Assembly: GCF_900111345.1 (NCBI RefSeq)
Contig: NZ_FOGY01000002.1
Coordinates: 1-64,000 of the forward strand
Origin: Psychrobacillus sp. OK032
GTDB lineage: Bacteria; Bacillota; Bacilli; Bacillales_A; Planococcaceae
Direction of reading: 5' to 3'
DNA: 64,000 nt
Shown: piece by piece, positions 26,133 through 34,797 of the stretch
Layout of the letters: each line of letters opens with the position of its first letter
Numbering within the stretch: the stretch's first letter is position 1
Translations under genes and position numbers: made by a program
Notes under the pieces: model-generated
The model's database searches: none
What the model was told of the DNA's origin: nothing
Seen by the model: the letters and a program-made list of their open reading frames with translations, nothing else

Positions 26133-26771
26133 ATGGAATCTTCTATCGACTACAATTCCCCATCCGCTCAGTTCACTTTTAATGTCAATAAAAATCCTTT
26201 CTTTACAAAAGACAATTTTAACTTTATGAATATTCTAGGTGTCGGACAGTTAAATACATTAAACAATTTATCATTGATTGATATTTTTCTAAGTAGAGGC
26301 AACAATATTGAACCACATTACCATCCGAATGCTTCTGAGTTAGTATATTGTTTTTCCGGATCTATGGCAGTTTCGATGCTGAATCCGTTTACAAAGGAAT
26401 ATCAACATTACACAATTACACCTGGCCAAGTAGCAAATATACCGCAGGGCTGGTGGCATTACCAAATGGCTACAGAAGATCGGACACATGCTCTTGCTAT
26501 CTTCAATGCATCAACCCCGGAAGTAATTCTTGGTTCCGATATTATTAAACTAACCCCATCGAACATTATGGCACACACTTATTGTATGGATGAAAATCAA
26601 TGGGAACAGGCGATTGCACCGGTTACACCTTCGACTTATATCGGTCCACCTAAAAATTGCCCCAAAATAACTGGAGAAAACACAGGATGCTATCCAAATT
26701 ATATGCATCCTTACTGTAGTCAAGAGTATTCGTTGCAACAATACATGCCATATAATCATCCAACTAGTTAA
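26133..26771 (+). CDS. Cupin-domain protein (oxalate decarboxylase/germin-like fold)
   Basis: A single-cupin protein of about 212 residues. Cupin motif 1 is EPHYHPNASELVYCFSG (metal ligands HxH...E) and motif 2 is IPQGWWHYQMA (His ligand). A C-terminal tail rich in Tyr, Pro, Asn, Cys and Gln (CYPNYMHPYCSQEYSLQQYM) is reminiscent of spore coat proteins. The frame is open back to 26001 (ATG 26025, TTG 26001) without a binding site; I prefer ATG 26133, with AAGGCAGG upstream, where family-like sequence begins. Function unknown; a spore-surface role is a guess from the tail and the host. Confidence 0.75.
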   Translation: MESSIDYNSPSAQFTFNVNKNPFFTKDNFNFMNILGVGQLNTLNNLSLIDIFLSRGNNIEPHYHPNASELVYCFSGSMAVSMLNPFTKEYQHYTITPGQVANIPQGWWHYQMATEDRTHALAIFNASTPEVILGSDIIKLTPSNIMAHTYCMDENQWEQAIAPVTPSTYIGPPKNCPKITGENTGCYPNYMHPYCSQEYSLQQYMPYNHPTS

Positions 26772-26827
26772 ACTTTTTTCCAAGCTCAGAAAGTAAACAA
26801 AAGACAAATAATTGAAAAACTCCTTAT

Positions 26828-26866
26828 AAAAAAGACTGTCTGATGAAAGAACATCAATACAGCCCA
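26828..26866 (-). terminator. Terminator of hslO
   Basis: On the minus strand GGCTGT-AT-TGATG-TTCTTT-CATCA-G-ACAGTC is followed by TTTTTTAT, starting 16 bases after the hslO stop. Confidence 0.75.
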
Positions 26867-26879
26867 ATAAGGTATCTTC

Positions 26880-27758
26880 TTAAATCGTTTTCTCTAAAAG
26901 CTGCTCCAAATCATCTTTCGTAAATAAATAATACTCATTACAAAAATGGCATTGGGCTTCTGCTTTCCCATCTTCTTCAATCATATCTTGGATTTCTTGT
27001 TGTCCTAAACTAATAATTGCACTGGCGATTCTTTCTCTTGAGCATTGACATTGAAAATGGATTGGCATTATTTCAAGTATACTTATATTTCCTGCGCCAA
27101 GCACTTCTTCTAGCATTTTTTCTGGTGTAAGTCCATCTTCGACCATCGAGGAAATAGACGGAATTTGCTGTAAACGGTCTTCTAAAAACTGAATCGTTTC
27201 CTCCGATGTTCCAGGCAATAATTGGATAATAAAGCCTCCTGCTGCTTGAATTGTATCGTCCGCATTTACAAGCACTCCTACACCAACGGAGGAAGGTGTC
27301 TGCTCTGAATTCATAATATAAGATGTAAAATCTTCTCCGATTTCCCCTGTTTCAATAGGAACTTGACCAACGAATGGCTGATTCATCCCGACATCCTTTG
27401 ATACAGAAAAAGTTCCGTTCGTTCCAACCGCACGTTTAACATCTAATTTACCTGACTCTTTCAATTCAAAATGGGTTCGTGGATTAGATACATAGCCACG
27501 CACTTCCCCTTTAGCATTTGCATCGACTAGAATTGTACCAATTGGACCGCCACCGTCAATTTTAATTGTCAGTTTTTCTTCTCCTTTCATCATAGCTCCT
27601 AGGATGGCACCTGCCGTCATCGAACGTCCAAGAGCTACAGATGAAGTTGGAAGCGTGTCATGACGTCGCTGCGCTTCTCTAACTGTTTCAGTTGAGCGAA
27701 TAGCATACGCTCGAACTTGATCTTGAAGTGCAATTGCTTTTACTACATAGTCATTCAT
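26880..27758 (-). CDS. hslO: Redox-regulated chaperone Hsp33
   Basis: A holdase activated by oxidative unfolding, 292 residues. The C-terminal zinc switch has the four expected cysteines: C237-Q-C239 and C270-HF-C273. The N-terminal domain shows [40 protein letters not shown] and the [20 protein letters not shown] segment of the family. ATG 27758 follows AAAAGGAGAAAA. Single gene with its own terminator; the 230 bases upstream show no other feature apart from the promoter block of the divergent Spo0E-like gene. Confidence 0.97.
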   Translation of the reverse strand: MNDYVVKAIALQDQVRAYAIRSTETVREAQRRHDTLPTSSVALGRSMTAGAILGAMMKGEEKLTIKIDGGGPIGTILVDANAKGEVRGYVSNPRTHFELKESGKLDVKRAVGTNGTFSVSKDVGMNQPFVGQVPIETGEIGEDFTSYIMNSEQTPSSVGVGVLVNADDTIQAAGGFIIQLLPGTSEETIQFLEDRLQQIPSISSMVEDGLTPEKMLEEVLGAGNISILEIMPIHFQCQCSRERIASAIISLGQQEIQDMIEEDGKAEAQCHFCNEYYLFTKDDLEQLLEKTI

Positions 27759-27974
27759 ATTTTTTCTCCTTTTAATATGTCGAAAAGACGTACTATCAAT
27801 ATACTAATACCTTAAAGTGAATCTCTACCTAAGTAAAGAAATCGAATTTCCCCAAAAAAGTCAATATATTTCATATCACTTAGTATAGCCATAACGATTC
27901 ATTTTTGCTCGTTATTTTAAATATTCATACTATTTGTGACTATTTTATGAATTTATCGTTTTTTGTCACCATAC

Positions 27975-28005
27975 GACAAGATTTGCATTTTTCATGTTAT
28001 ACAAT
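27975..28005 (+). promoter_or_regulatory. Conserved upstream block of Spo0E-like gene 1
   Basis: This 31-base block (GACAA..TTTGC..TTTTCATGT.ATA.AAT) recurs with 25 identical positions at 31190-31220, in both cases 75-78 bases upstream of a Spo0E-like GTG start. It probably contains the promoter or a regulator site; a clean -35/-10 spacing is not obvious. Confidence 0.5.
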
Positions 28006-28080
28006 ATAAAAGTTGGTTCGGATACCACACAAAAAACGGATATCGATTCGATAGCTAAAATATTGTTTGGAGGAAATACC

Positions 28081-28245
28081 GTGATTAATTTAACAAATGA
28101 GAAAGCATTATTGTTTCAAATTGCAATAAAAAGAAAAATCATGTACAAAAAAGCAAAAAACTACGGTTTTACACATCCTGCAGTTGTAGAGTGCAGCCAA
28201 GAACTAGATGTATTACTAAATAAATATCAAAAAATAGCTTCTTAG
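28081..28245 (+). CDS. Spo0E-family aspartyl-phosphate phosphatase (copy 1)
   Basis: A 54-residue two-helix protein of the Spo0E/YnzD/YisI family, which dephosphorylates Spo0A-P and so delays sporulation. The family pattern is clear: LLFQIAIKRKIMYKKAKNYG, then HPAVVECSQELDVLLNKYQ with the SQELD motif whose Asp/Glu region contacts the response regulator. I chose GTG 28081, preceded by TTTGGAGGAAATACC; a longer frame reaches 27994 through the leader. A terminator follows. A paralogue with the same layout is at 31298-31462. Confidence 0.88.
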   Translation: MINLTNEKALLFQIAIKRKIMYKKAKNYGFTHPAVVECSQELDVLLNKYQKIAS

Positions 28246-28256
28246 ACTTACATACA

Positions 28257-28302
28257 AAACCGATTTACCTTCCTTATACGGGAAAGTGGTCGGTTTTTTT
28301 TT
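28257..28302 (+). terminator. Terminator of Spo0E-like gene 1
   Basis: AAACCGAT...and GTCGGTTT pair around a loop containing TTCC/GGGAA, followed by a T9 run. Confidence 0.8.
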
Positions 28303-28324
28303 TGGATGGGTTAATAATAAGGGA

Positions 28325-29085
28325 AGTTAAGGAATAAGGTGATGATTTCATACCTCTTCTGGAGCGGTTCCTCGACCGGATGGCTGGATAAATCCAGTCC
28401 TTTATACGATTGCGCTAGGTAATAATTATATGAATAATAGAGATTTGACGAAAAATGTAAAGAAACTGTATGTCATTCCAAAAGAGATAAGTACAGATAG
28501 TGCGAAAATAATTTCCATAAACGCTAGTTCATTTCAATATTCCCCTAACGGTCAATGGGTATCCTTTAGAGTGTCACCAACTGCTTCTTGGGCAATGGAT
28601 AGTGATATGCTTTGCGTTCTATCTGTGGATAAAAAACAATTTAAAGTGATCGATGAAATGGTTCTAGGATTCGACTAAAAATGGGCATTTAACCAAAACT
28701 TCCTTGGCTATATCGCTAGCGGTAGAAGAATAGTATATGGTTAAAAAAACAAAAACTTAAAAGTAACAGAGCTTCCCTCTTTTCTTACACTAACTCTTAT
28801 TCCGAAAAATATGCAGATATGGGCTTTACATGGGGCGATGATGATTCGTTAGTAGTTTCTCTAGAGTAGCGGAAACTGAATGGTCGAATGACCCCGAAAA
28901 ACGTCCAAATCCTTCTTTATATTTTGTTCCGCTTTCAGGAAATGAACAAGTAAAGCTAACTCCCCTCCAAAAGGAGCCTACTATTAACAAAATTACGTGG
29001 TCGAGACAAAAAGAACTTCCAGATAATACATCCGACTTATGGATTGCTGACCCAAACGGTGAACACGCAAAAATTTGAATAAATG
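28325..29085 (+). pseudogene. TolB-like beta-propeller domain protein, several disruptions
   Basis: The longest open part (28430-28678) encodes SFQYSPNGQWVSFRVSPTAS, a beta-propeller blade. After a stop the same frame continues KWAFNQNFLGYIASGRRIVY, then with frame changes ADMGFTWGDDDSLVVS, ETEWSNDPEKRPNPSLYFVP, LSGNEQVKLTPLQKEPTINK and SDLWIADPNGEHAKI. Together these read as a protein with PD40/TolB-type repeats (SPDGxW.., ..LWIADPNG). At least one in-frame stop and two frameshifts break it. The N-terminus is also missing or unclear (TTATGAATAATAG at 28429). Confidence 0.75.
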
Positions 29086-29220
29086 AGATTGGAGCATATA
29101 GCTTTTCCCTGAGAAATAAAGTGCAACTTCCATCAATGCGGATTCTTCATCCACCTCTGACGGGGAAATTGAGCCATAAAAGTTGAGGTAGGGGTAATTA
29201 CAGCCTGTTAAACCGGGATA

Positions 29221-29285
29221 ATATAACGCACTTCTATACAATCGGCTAATTAATTTAGCCATATTTGTATAGAAGTGCGTTATAT
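29221..29285. repeat. Perfect 21-bp palindrome with nested hairpin
   Basis: Bases 29221-29241 are the exact reverse complement of 29265-29285 (core ACGCACTTCTATACAA). Inside, GGCTAA (244-249) and TTAGCC (255-260) form a second stem. It lies between the TolB-like pseudogene and the end of the FAD monooxygenase gene. A long perfect stem could act as a terminator on either strand, but no long T-run follows. Confidence 0.7.
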
Positions 29286-29287
29286 GT

Positions 29288-30370
29288 TTAGACAACAACG
29301 ACAAAATTCGAAGCAAATGTCTGCTCTTTTTCTACTTGAATCTCTTGTAACTTTTCTACTTCCCTTTTTCTTGAATTAGCACATTCAATATAATTAAGTT
29401 GGGAGATATAATTTTTATCAATAAGGGATGATAGATAATCTGCATCTTTCAATGCACTGTTTAAACCGAAAGCTCCGGTTGGGGTCATCGTATGCACTGC
29501 ATCCCCAATTAATGCTACACCGTTTTTCCCCCAGCTTTCACTTGTTGAACTATATACATCGAGCAATACGAAATCTTTCCACGTTTGAATATTATTTCGA
29601 ACCGTTTCTTCCAACTGCGGGAATGCTTCAGTGAGTTGGTCGATAAAAGGGGTAAACGGTTGCTTTCTTAACTGTGGAAATGCCCCTTCTTCTATATTCC
29701 AGCCAATTTGGATATAACCTTGAGCTTGGGTGAACAGTGATAATTGTTTCCCGTCAATAAGTGCCATTCTTATCGATGGTTCCCAATCATCCGGCGAAGG
29801 AATTCTCGCCCAAAGTAGATCAAATCCATGTTTACGAATTGTTACATCAATTTCTGCTTTTTTTCGAACAGTAGAATAACGACCATCTGCACCGATAATC
29901 AGCTGACTTTCAATTAGCATTTCTTCACCATCTTTTACTGCTCGAACTCCGTTATAATAGCCCGATTCATCTTCTAATAACTCTACTACCCTCGTGTTCA
30001 TCATTGACCTAAAAGTTGGATACTCTTCCGCTGCTTCTAGTAATATCGATAATAAATGCTTCTGTGGAACATGTATGCCTAAATGTCCTACTTGTGGATC
30101 TGGTAGTATTGTTTTAAAAGGCTTTCCCTTATGCCAATATTCTAGTTTTTCCATACGAAGTAGTCCTAATTGTTCAATGGCATCAAAAAGTCCATGCTCC
30201 TTTAAAATCGTTTCGCCTTCTTCGTTTAAATGTTCACCACGAAAAGCCTTTCCTACAGCCGCATGTTGTTCCAGTAGGATAACCGAAACATTTTTCTTTG
30301 CTAGTAAATAAGCAAGCAGTGCCCCTCCAGGCCCTGCTCCAACAATACATACATCTACTTTATAATTCAC
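29288..30370 (-). CDS. FAD-dependent monooxygenase (PHBH-fold)
   Basis: A flavoprotein of 360 residues in the p-hydroxybenzoate hydroxylase/UbiH/geranylgeranyl-reductase group. It has an N-terminal Rossmann GxGxxG (VDVCIVGAGPGGALLAYLL), the DG motif in LIIGADGRYSTVRKKAEI and the GD motif in GVALIGDAVHTMTPTGAFGLNSAL, all for FAD/NADPH. Such enzymes hydroxylate aromatics or quinone precursors; the substrate here is not evident. GTG 30370 follows GAGGATAAG. Its C-terminal end (FASNFVVVV) lies at the long palindrome. Flanked by pseudogenes, with no operon partners. Confidence 0.88.
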   Translation of the reverse strand: MNYKVDVCIVGAGPGGALLAYLLAKKNVSVILLEQHAAVGKAFRGEHLNEEGETILKEHGLFDAIEQLGLLRMEKLEYWHKGKPFKTILPDPQVGHLGIHVPQKHLLSILLEAAEEYPTFRSMMNTRVVELLEDESGYYNGVRAVKDGEEMLIESQLIIGADGRYSTVRKKAEIDVTIRKHGFDLLWARIPSPDDWEPSIRMALIDGKQLSLFTQAQGYIQIGWNIEEGAFPQLRKQPFTPFIDQLTEAFPQLEETVRNNIQTWKDFVLLDVYSSTSESWGKNGVALIGDAVHTMTPTGAFGLNSALKDADYLSSLIDKNYISQLNYIECANSRKREVEKLQEIQVEKEQTFASNFVVVV

Positions 30371-30655
30371 TTCTTATCCTCCTGAGTGGATAATCGATAA
30401 CTTTACAAGTTTGACTAACCAAAATTTCTTCAATAAATCATTTTAACTTACATAACGTAAGTTAGTATATTATTACAATCGATTATAGTCAAATAAAGTA
30501 ATGGGATTTTTTAAAAATGAATACACGTTTTAGAATAACTTTAGCAAATTAATTCTTATTAGATCTTGTGTTTGACCAAGAATTGTATTTCCTCTGAAAC
30601 ACAAGAACACAGTACTTGGTTTTTTTATGGTGAGAAATTCACTGGATTGTAATAA
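30371..30655. other. Intergenic region with a terminator-like hairpin
   Basis: AT-rich, no coding signal. ACCAAG (about 30577) and CTTGGTTTTTTTA (about 30616-30628) can pair over a long loop and resemble a plus-strand terminator, though no intact plus-strand gene precedes it. Confidence 0.4.
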
Positions 30656-30659
30656 TTAG

Positions 30660-31050
30660 GAGAAAATACAATGTATGTTTCGTATTATGGTGTAAAAGCT
30701 TTCACAAAAATTGGAAGGGCTATTATTAATGTATTCAAATGAAACGAATTTTATCCAGCCTCTACAATTTGAATTAGTTAATGAAGGAATATTTTGTGAA
30801 CAAATAGTTGCCGCTTTAAAAAGGAGCCTCCCATAAAGTTCTCCCCACAATAGAAAAAACATGGAATGATGAGATGGGCTTAACTCCAGGAGCAGTTTTT
30901 TTAGTTGATGATGTAGATCAATACTTTTTGGAGAATAAAGACTCGTTAAAGTTCATTAAGGAACCTACCGATATTCCACCTGGACGTTAAGCTATTTTCC
31001 AAGACAACTCTGGCAATCTAATAAGAATCTTGGACTTTAGTAAAGAATAA
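30660..31050 (+). pseudogene. VOC/glyoxalase-family remnant
   Basis: The second half is recognisable: IEKTWNDEMGLTPGAVFLVD then DVDQYFLENKDSLKFIKEPT and DIPPGR, a stop (TAA where a codon is expected), then AIFQDNSGNLIRILDFSKE up to TAA near 31048. FxDxxGN and the beta-strand order are those of the C-terminal half of a vicinal-oxygen-chelate protein. The N-terminal half (from ATG 30671) is broken by stops and frameshifts. Confidence 0.65.
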
Positions 31051-31189
31051 GCTTTGTTGGAATTTAAGAAAGCAGTGGAAAAAACTCACTAGGTGACCAC
31101 GATAAAACAACCTCATATTTCCATCATTTCGACTTGATTTTAGTTCTTTTGATACATTTTTATAAAACACATAATACCGTACGCAATTT

Positions 31190-31220
31190 GACAAAGTTTG
31201 CGCTTTTCATGTCATATAAT
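31190..31220 (+). promoter_or_regulatory. Conserved upstream block of Spo0E-like gene 2
   Basis: Second copy of the block at 27975-28005, 25 of 31 positions identical, ending in TATAAT. It is 78 bases from the GTG start, the same distance as in copy 1. Confidence 0.5.
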
Positions 31221-31297
31221 GGATGGGTTGCTTCCCTCACTTCTAGAATATGTACTCATAAACTGAAGCTAAATACACTGTATGGAGGAAGTTTGTT

Positions 31298-31462
31298 GTG
31301 ATAAGTTTTTTGTACCAAAACACGTTATTGATTCTAATTGGAATCAAGAGGCAAGATATGTACAGGAAGGCAAAAGAATTAGGTTATACACATCCAATTG
31401 TCGTCTCAGTCAGCCAAGAACTAGATCATTTATTAAATCGTTATCAAAATGAAGTATCTTAA
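31298..31462 (+). CDS. Spo0E-family aspartyl-phosphate phosphatase (copy 2)
   Basis: A 54-residue paralogue of the gene at 28081: NTLLILIGIKRQDMYRKAKE, LGYTHPIVVSVSQELDHLLN, ending RYQNEVS. The family motif SQELD and both helices are kept, and the length is identical. GTG 31298 has TATGGAGGAAG upstream as in copy 1. The first helix is more hydrophobic (LLILIGI instead of LLFQIAI) and lacks the acidic residue usually found there, so specificity may differ. Likely regulates Spo0A-type phosphorelay output. Confidence 0.85.
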   Translation: MISFLYQNTLLILIGIKRQDMYRKAKELGYTHPIVVSVSQELDHLLNRYQNEVS

Positions 31463-31480
31463 CTAGACAGACCGGAATCA

Positions 31481-31536
31481 CCATAAAAAACCGATTAGCT
31501 TGCCTTGATAATCCACTAATCGGTTTAAATATGGTG
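31481..31536 (+). terminator. Terminator of Spo0E-like gene 2
   Basis: AAAACCGATTAG and CTAATCGGTTT form an 11-bp stem around a loop. The stem sequence resembles that of copy 1, consistent with duplication of the whole cassette. The T-run is short. Confidence 0.6.
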
Positions 31537-31579
31537 AAAATATTAACAAACAAAAGGAAAATGCTAAAGTTCTATTAGC

Positions 31580-32332
31580 TTACTTTTTATTAAAAAATCC
31601 TTTTCCAAATGTTTCAACGGCTTTCGGAAAAACAGCATATAATTTACTTGTGATACTCATATATACTGGCAGATCTACCTCACGAACTGGTTGCTTGATT
31701 GCTTTGGCGATAGAAGTTACAACTGTTTGTGGCGAAAGGAGATGCTTGCTTAGCCTCTCTCGATAATTACCAGTCTGATCTGCTAAATCTAAAAATGGCG
31801 TATCAATTGGGCCAGGATTAATAGTTGTCACTTGAATATTATACACTTTTAGTTCCATTCGAATAGCATTGGCAAAGCCTAGAATTGCATGTTTAGAAGC
31901 AGCGTATACAGAAGCTTTTGGTGTTGCAACTTTCCCAGCTTGTGAAGCGACAAAAATGATATGCCCTCTTCTTTTATCTTTCATTTTCAATGCAAAATAT
32001 TTTGTAAGCTTTATCGGAGCAAGTACATTCACTTGCATCATTCGATCCATCTGTATTTCTTCTAAATCTGTTAAATAAGCAAATGTACCGACTCCTGCAC
32101 AATGCACGACTACGTCTGGTGTGCCCATTTCTTCGAATAGTTTTTCGAAAGATTGCTCCACTGTTAAATCTGCTTGGATCGTCTGTATACCTAACTGTCT
32201 TAATTCATTTAAAACTTCTATATTCCTTCCTATAGCCCAAACCTCATTACCATCTGTTTGCAATCTTTTGGCAAGCAAAAGCCCGACGCCACTTGTAGCG
32301 CCGGTAATGCAAATTTTTTTATGCTTGCTCAT
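31580..32332 (-). CDS. Short-chain dehydrogenase/reductase (SDR)
   Basis: A classical SDR of 250 residues. It has the cofactor motif TGxxxGxG as TGATSGVG near residue 10, NAG-equivalent HCAGVG, the catalytic Ser region FVASQAGKVA and YAASKHA (YxxxK), and PGPIDTPF after it. An Arg after the second strand (GRN) suggests NADP(H). The C-terminal region (VYMSITSKLYAVFPKAVETF) resembles the YqjQ-type SDRs of Bacillus. ATG 32332 has AAGGAATTC upstream, and the gene overlaps the MBL hydrolase by 14 bases, so they are co-translated. Confidence 0.9.
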   Translation of the reverse strand: MSKHKKICITGATSGVGLLLAKRLQTDGNEVWAIGRNIEVLNELRQLGIQTIQADLTVEQSFEKLFEEMGTPDVVVHCAGVGTFAYLTDLEEIQMDRMMQVNVLAPIKLTKYFALKMKDKRRGHIIFVASQAGKVATPKASVYAASKHAILGFANAIRMELKVYNIQVTTINPGPIDTPFLDLADQTGNYRERLSKHLLSPQTVVTSIAKAIKQPVREVDLPVYMSITSKLYAVFPKAVETFGKGFFNKK

Positions 32333-33260
32333 ACAATAGAATTCCTTTCTCATTGCGATGTTCCGTAATATAGCCATTATCTATTAAATAATCGACTTGC
32401 CCTATTGTTTCCGAAAGCGTTAATCCAAGTTCTTTTTCATACACTTTTGGAAATAGCTCTTGCGTAAGCTCAAAAATCGTTTTCTCTCCATCTTTCATCA
32501 TGTCTAATACCCTCAAAGCTCGTTCCCTTTGCTTTTCAAGTCTGATCGCGAGAAGTTCATACACGTTATAAACTTCTTCTCCATGCCCACTATATATCTT
32601 TTCTACTGGCAGCGATTGAATTCTTTTCAATGAAGCATTATATTGAAGCATTGATTTAGCTCTTTTTTCTTTATTTAATGGTGGTTCAATTAATGGGTTG
32701 GATGAAATTTTATCAATAATCAGATCTCCCCCGATTAGTACTTTCTCTTTCTCTGACCAAAACGAGAGATGACTTTGTGCGTGGCCAAGTGTTTCAAGTA
32801 CAGTAAATTCAGGATGACCAGGAAGTATATCTCCATCTTGTAGAATTTTTTCAACTGGACGGTTTCCAATAAAGTGGAGTGGTCTTTTCATTTTTTCCAC
32901 CCAACGTAAATAATTTTCTGGAACCCCTTCTTCTATTAAACTTTGTAAGTAGAATTCATCGTGAAATTGGAAAAAATCTTTGTCTTTTGTTAGCCAAGGT
33001 TGATTATACGCATGACCTAGGGTGGTAGCTTGTTCGAAGGCATCCACCCAACCGGCATGATCCGGGTGATGGTGCGTGAGTAATACTTGTTCTATATCTG
33101 ATAATGCATAGCCAGCCTCTTGTATCCCCTTTTTAAGTGCTACAAGTGCTTCTTCCGTTTTTGGTCCTACATCTACTAACGTTAATACATCCCCTTTTAA
33201 TAAATACGAATTAACATCTCCTACTGCAAACGGAGTTGGTACACTAATTTTATGTATCAT
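32319..33260 (-). CDS. MBL-fold metallo-hydrolase (YqjP-like)
   Basis: A 313-residue metallo-beta-lactamase-superfamily hydrolase with the HxHxDH motif H63-H-H65-P-D67-H68, further ligands in TLGHAQSHLSF and YSGHGEEVY, and a helical C-terminal domain that reads the substrate. ATG 33260 follows AAGGGGAACTGAGATA. It pairs with the overlapping SDR gene, as yqjP and yqjQ do in B. subtilis near proC and rnz. The substrate is unknown. Confidence 0.88.
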   Translation of the reverse strand: MIHKISVPTPFAVGDVNSYLLKGDVLTLVDVGPKTEEALVALKKGIQEAGYALSDIEQVLLTHHHPDHAGWVDAFEQATTLGHAYNQPWLTKDKDFFQFHDEFYLQSLIEEGVPENYLRWVEKMKRPLHFIGNRPVEKILQDGDILPGHPEFTVLETLGHAQSHLSFWSEKEKVLIGGDLIIDKISSNPLIEPPLNKEKRAKSMLQYNASLKRIQSLPVEKIYSGHGEEVYNVYELLAIRLEKQRERALRVLDMMKDGEKTIFELTQELFPKVYEKELGLTLSETIGQVDYLIDNGYITEHRNEKGILLYEQA

Positions 33261-33338
33261 TATCTCAGTTCCCCTTTGTTCTGAATGGTTATTCATTCCA
33301 TTGTACAGCTTTTTCTATGAGACGTCACGAAAATGAAG

Positions 33339-33367
33339 TTGACTTTTTATTGGAACACACATATAAT
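33339..33367 (+). promoter_or_regulatory. Sigma-A promoter of the T-box/proC transcript
   Basis: TTGACT (33339-33344), exactly 17 bases, TATAAT (33362-33367). Transcription would start near 33374 and give a leader of about 270 bases. Confidence 0.85.
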
Positions 33368-33373
33368 TTCATT

Positions 33374-33621
33374 AATTCAGATAATAAAAGCCAAGATGAA
33401 GAATAGTACATATATGATGGAGTACTAGAGAGTGAAATGATCCGCTGCAAGTTTCACCTCCCGCTCATATGTCGAACCTACTTCGGAGCTACTATGCAAA
33501 CATAGTCGTGCCTCCCGCGATAAGGGGGGATTAAGTTGTGTCGATTTTTTCGACAAATTTAGGTGGTACCGCGGAGACAAGCGTTTTCGTCCTTATTTAT
33601 ATAGGACGGGAGCGCTTTTTT
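33374..33621 (+). promoter_or_regulatory. T-box leader of proC (tRNA-Pro-responsive, inferred)
   Basis: The leader has the universal T-box AGGTGGTACCGCGG (33561-33574), which pairs with the uncharged tRNA acceptor end, and directly after it a terminator (AGCG...TCGTCCT/AGGACGGGAGCGCT plus T-run, 33579-33621). A stem I region (AGAGAGTGAAATGATCCGC..., 33427 onward) precedes it. CCT at 33477-33479 is a possible proline specifier, which would fit the downstream proC, but the exact specifier loop needs folding. Confidence 0.9.
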
Positions 33622-33647
33622 ATATGACCAAAAGGAGTGGATTGTAC

Positions 33648-34460
33648 ATGTCGAAGATTGTATTTGTTGGGGCTGGAGCAATGGCTGAGGCGATTATTCA
33701 TGGCTTGACGAAAGAGGAAAAAGTTTCTCCTACACATATTCATGTGATGAATAAATCAGATGTTGAACAGTTGGAACATTTAAAACGTTCGTATAACGTA
33801 CAGATTGTTTGCGAAGAGAAAATAGCGTTAACGGTTGCAGATATCATCGTTTTGGCAATGAAACCAAAAGATGCAATAGAAGCGTGCAACGGTATTGCTC
33901 CATATATAAATAAAGAAGCAACGATCATTTCTGTTATTGCAGGTGTGTCCATTCAAACAATCGCATCTCATTTAGGAACTCGACCTATAGCCCGTGTGAT
34001 GCCAAACACTTCTGCAGCAGTTGGATTAAGTGCTTCTGCAGTATGTTGGAATGAACTCGTATCAGACCGCTCAAAGCTTGAAATCATTCATATACTAGAA
34101 GCGATTGGTTCAGTGAAAGTAGTAGACGAAGAAGATTTACATGTCGTGACGGCACTTGCAGGAAGCGGTCCTGCTTACTTTTACTATTTTGCAGAGCATT
34201 TTGAAGCAGCAGCTGTACAGCATGGTTTGTCTTCAGGAGATGCCCGCCAACTGTTTATCCAAACGATGGAAGGTGCAGCACAAATGCTGAAAAAAGGCGA
34301 TGTCGAGCCATCAGAACTTCGAAGAAAAGTAACAAGTCCAGGCGGTACAACAGAAGCGGGAGTTGAACAGTTAGTTCAGCATAAAGTAAACGAAGCAATA
34401 TTTGCCTGTATCGACGCTGCCCAAAACAAATCGCGTATTCTTGGCAAGCAATACGAGTAG
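33648..34460 (+). CDS. proC: Pyrroline-5-carboxylate reductase
   Basis: Last step of proline synthesis: NAD(P)H reduction of pyrroline-5-carboxylate. 270 residues; GxGxMA cofactor motif FVGAGAMAEAI at the start, RVMPNTSAAVGLSASA, and the C-terminal signature GSGPAYFYYF...TMEGAAQML...LRRKVTSPGGTTEAGV. ATG 33648 follows AAAAGGAGTGGATTGT. It is controlled by the T-box leader; no proA/proB in the window. Confidence 0.97.
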   Translation: MSKIVFVGAGAMAEAIIHGLTKEEKVSPTHIHVMNKSDVEQLEHLKRSYNVQIVCEEKIALTVADIIVLAMKPKDAIEACNGIAPYINKEATIISVIAGVSIQTIASHLGTRPIARVMPNTSAAVGLSASAVCWNELVSDRSKLEIIHILEAIGSVKVVDEEDLHVVTALAGSGPAYFYYFAEHFEAAAVQHGLSSGDARQLFIQTMEGAAQMLKKGDVEPSELRRKVTSPGGTTEAGVEQLVQHKVNEAIFACIDAAQNKSRILGKQYE

Positions 34461-34557
34461 TAATTGTGGTGAAATTTAGCATAGAGAAACAATTGAGATA
34501 GATAAGTAACCATCTCCAACTTAGAGAACCAACAACTAGAAAGGTGTGTAAGATTGT

Positions 34558-34725
34558 ATGGATAATTCATACTTTGTCGGTTGGGGTACACTTGCCCTCA
34601 TTAATGCAGGAATTGCACAAGGAAAAAATAGAAGCGGATTGAATTGGTTTCTACTTTCATTAGTAATCGGTCCAATTGCAACACTTAGCTTAGTAATAAT
34701 TGAGAAAAAGCAAGAAAGTTCATAG
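34558..34725 (+). CDS. Small membrane protein, 55 residues
   Basis: ATG 34558 with AAAGGTGTG upstream. The peptide has a polar middle (NAGIAQGKNRSGLNW) between two short hydrophobic stretches (YFVGWGTLALI and FLLSLVIGPIATLSLVII), ending in EKKQESS. GLNWFLLSLVIGP resembles the short membrane proteins that follow a G/K-R-xx-W-F pattern, but I know no function. It follows proC by 97 bases and precedes a strong terminator, so it may be co-transcribed. Confidence 0.65.
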   Translation: MDNSYFVGWGTLALINAGIAQGKNRSGLNWFLLSLVIGPIATLSLVIIEKKQESS

Positions 34726-34797
34726 TTTTAGACTGTAAATAATCTTATTACCGGTTAAGATCTTTTCTACCTGCATAAGCATTTCTTACCTAAAAAG

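Noticed and set aside
28993-29316. 107-codon minus-strand frame
   Set aside because: It lies opposite the TolB-like remnant and runs through the 21-bp palindrome; composition is not protein-like and there is no ribosome binding site.
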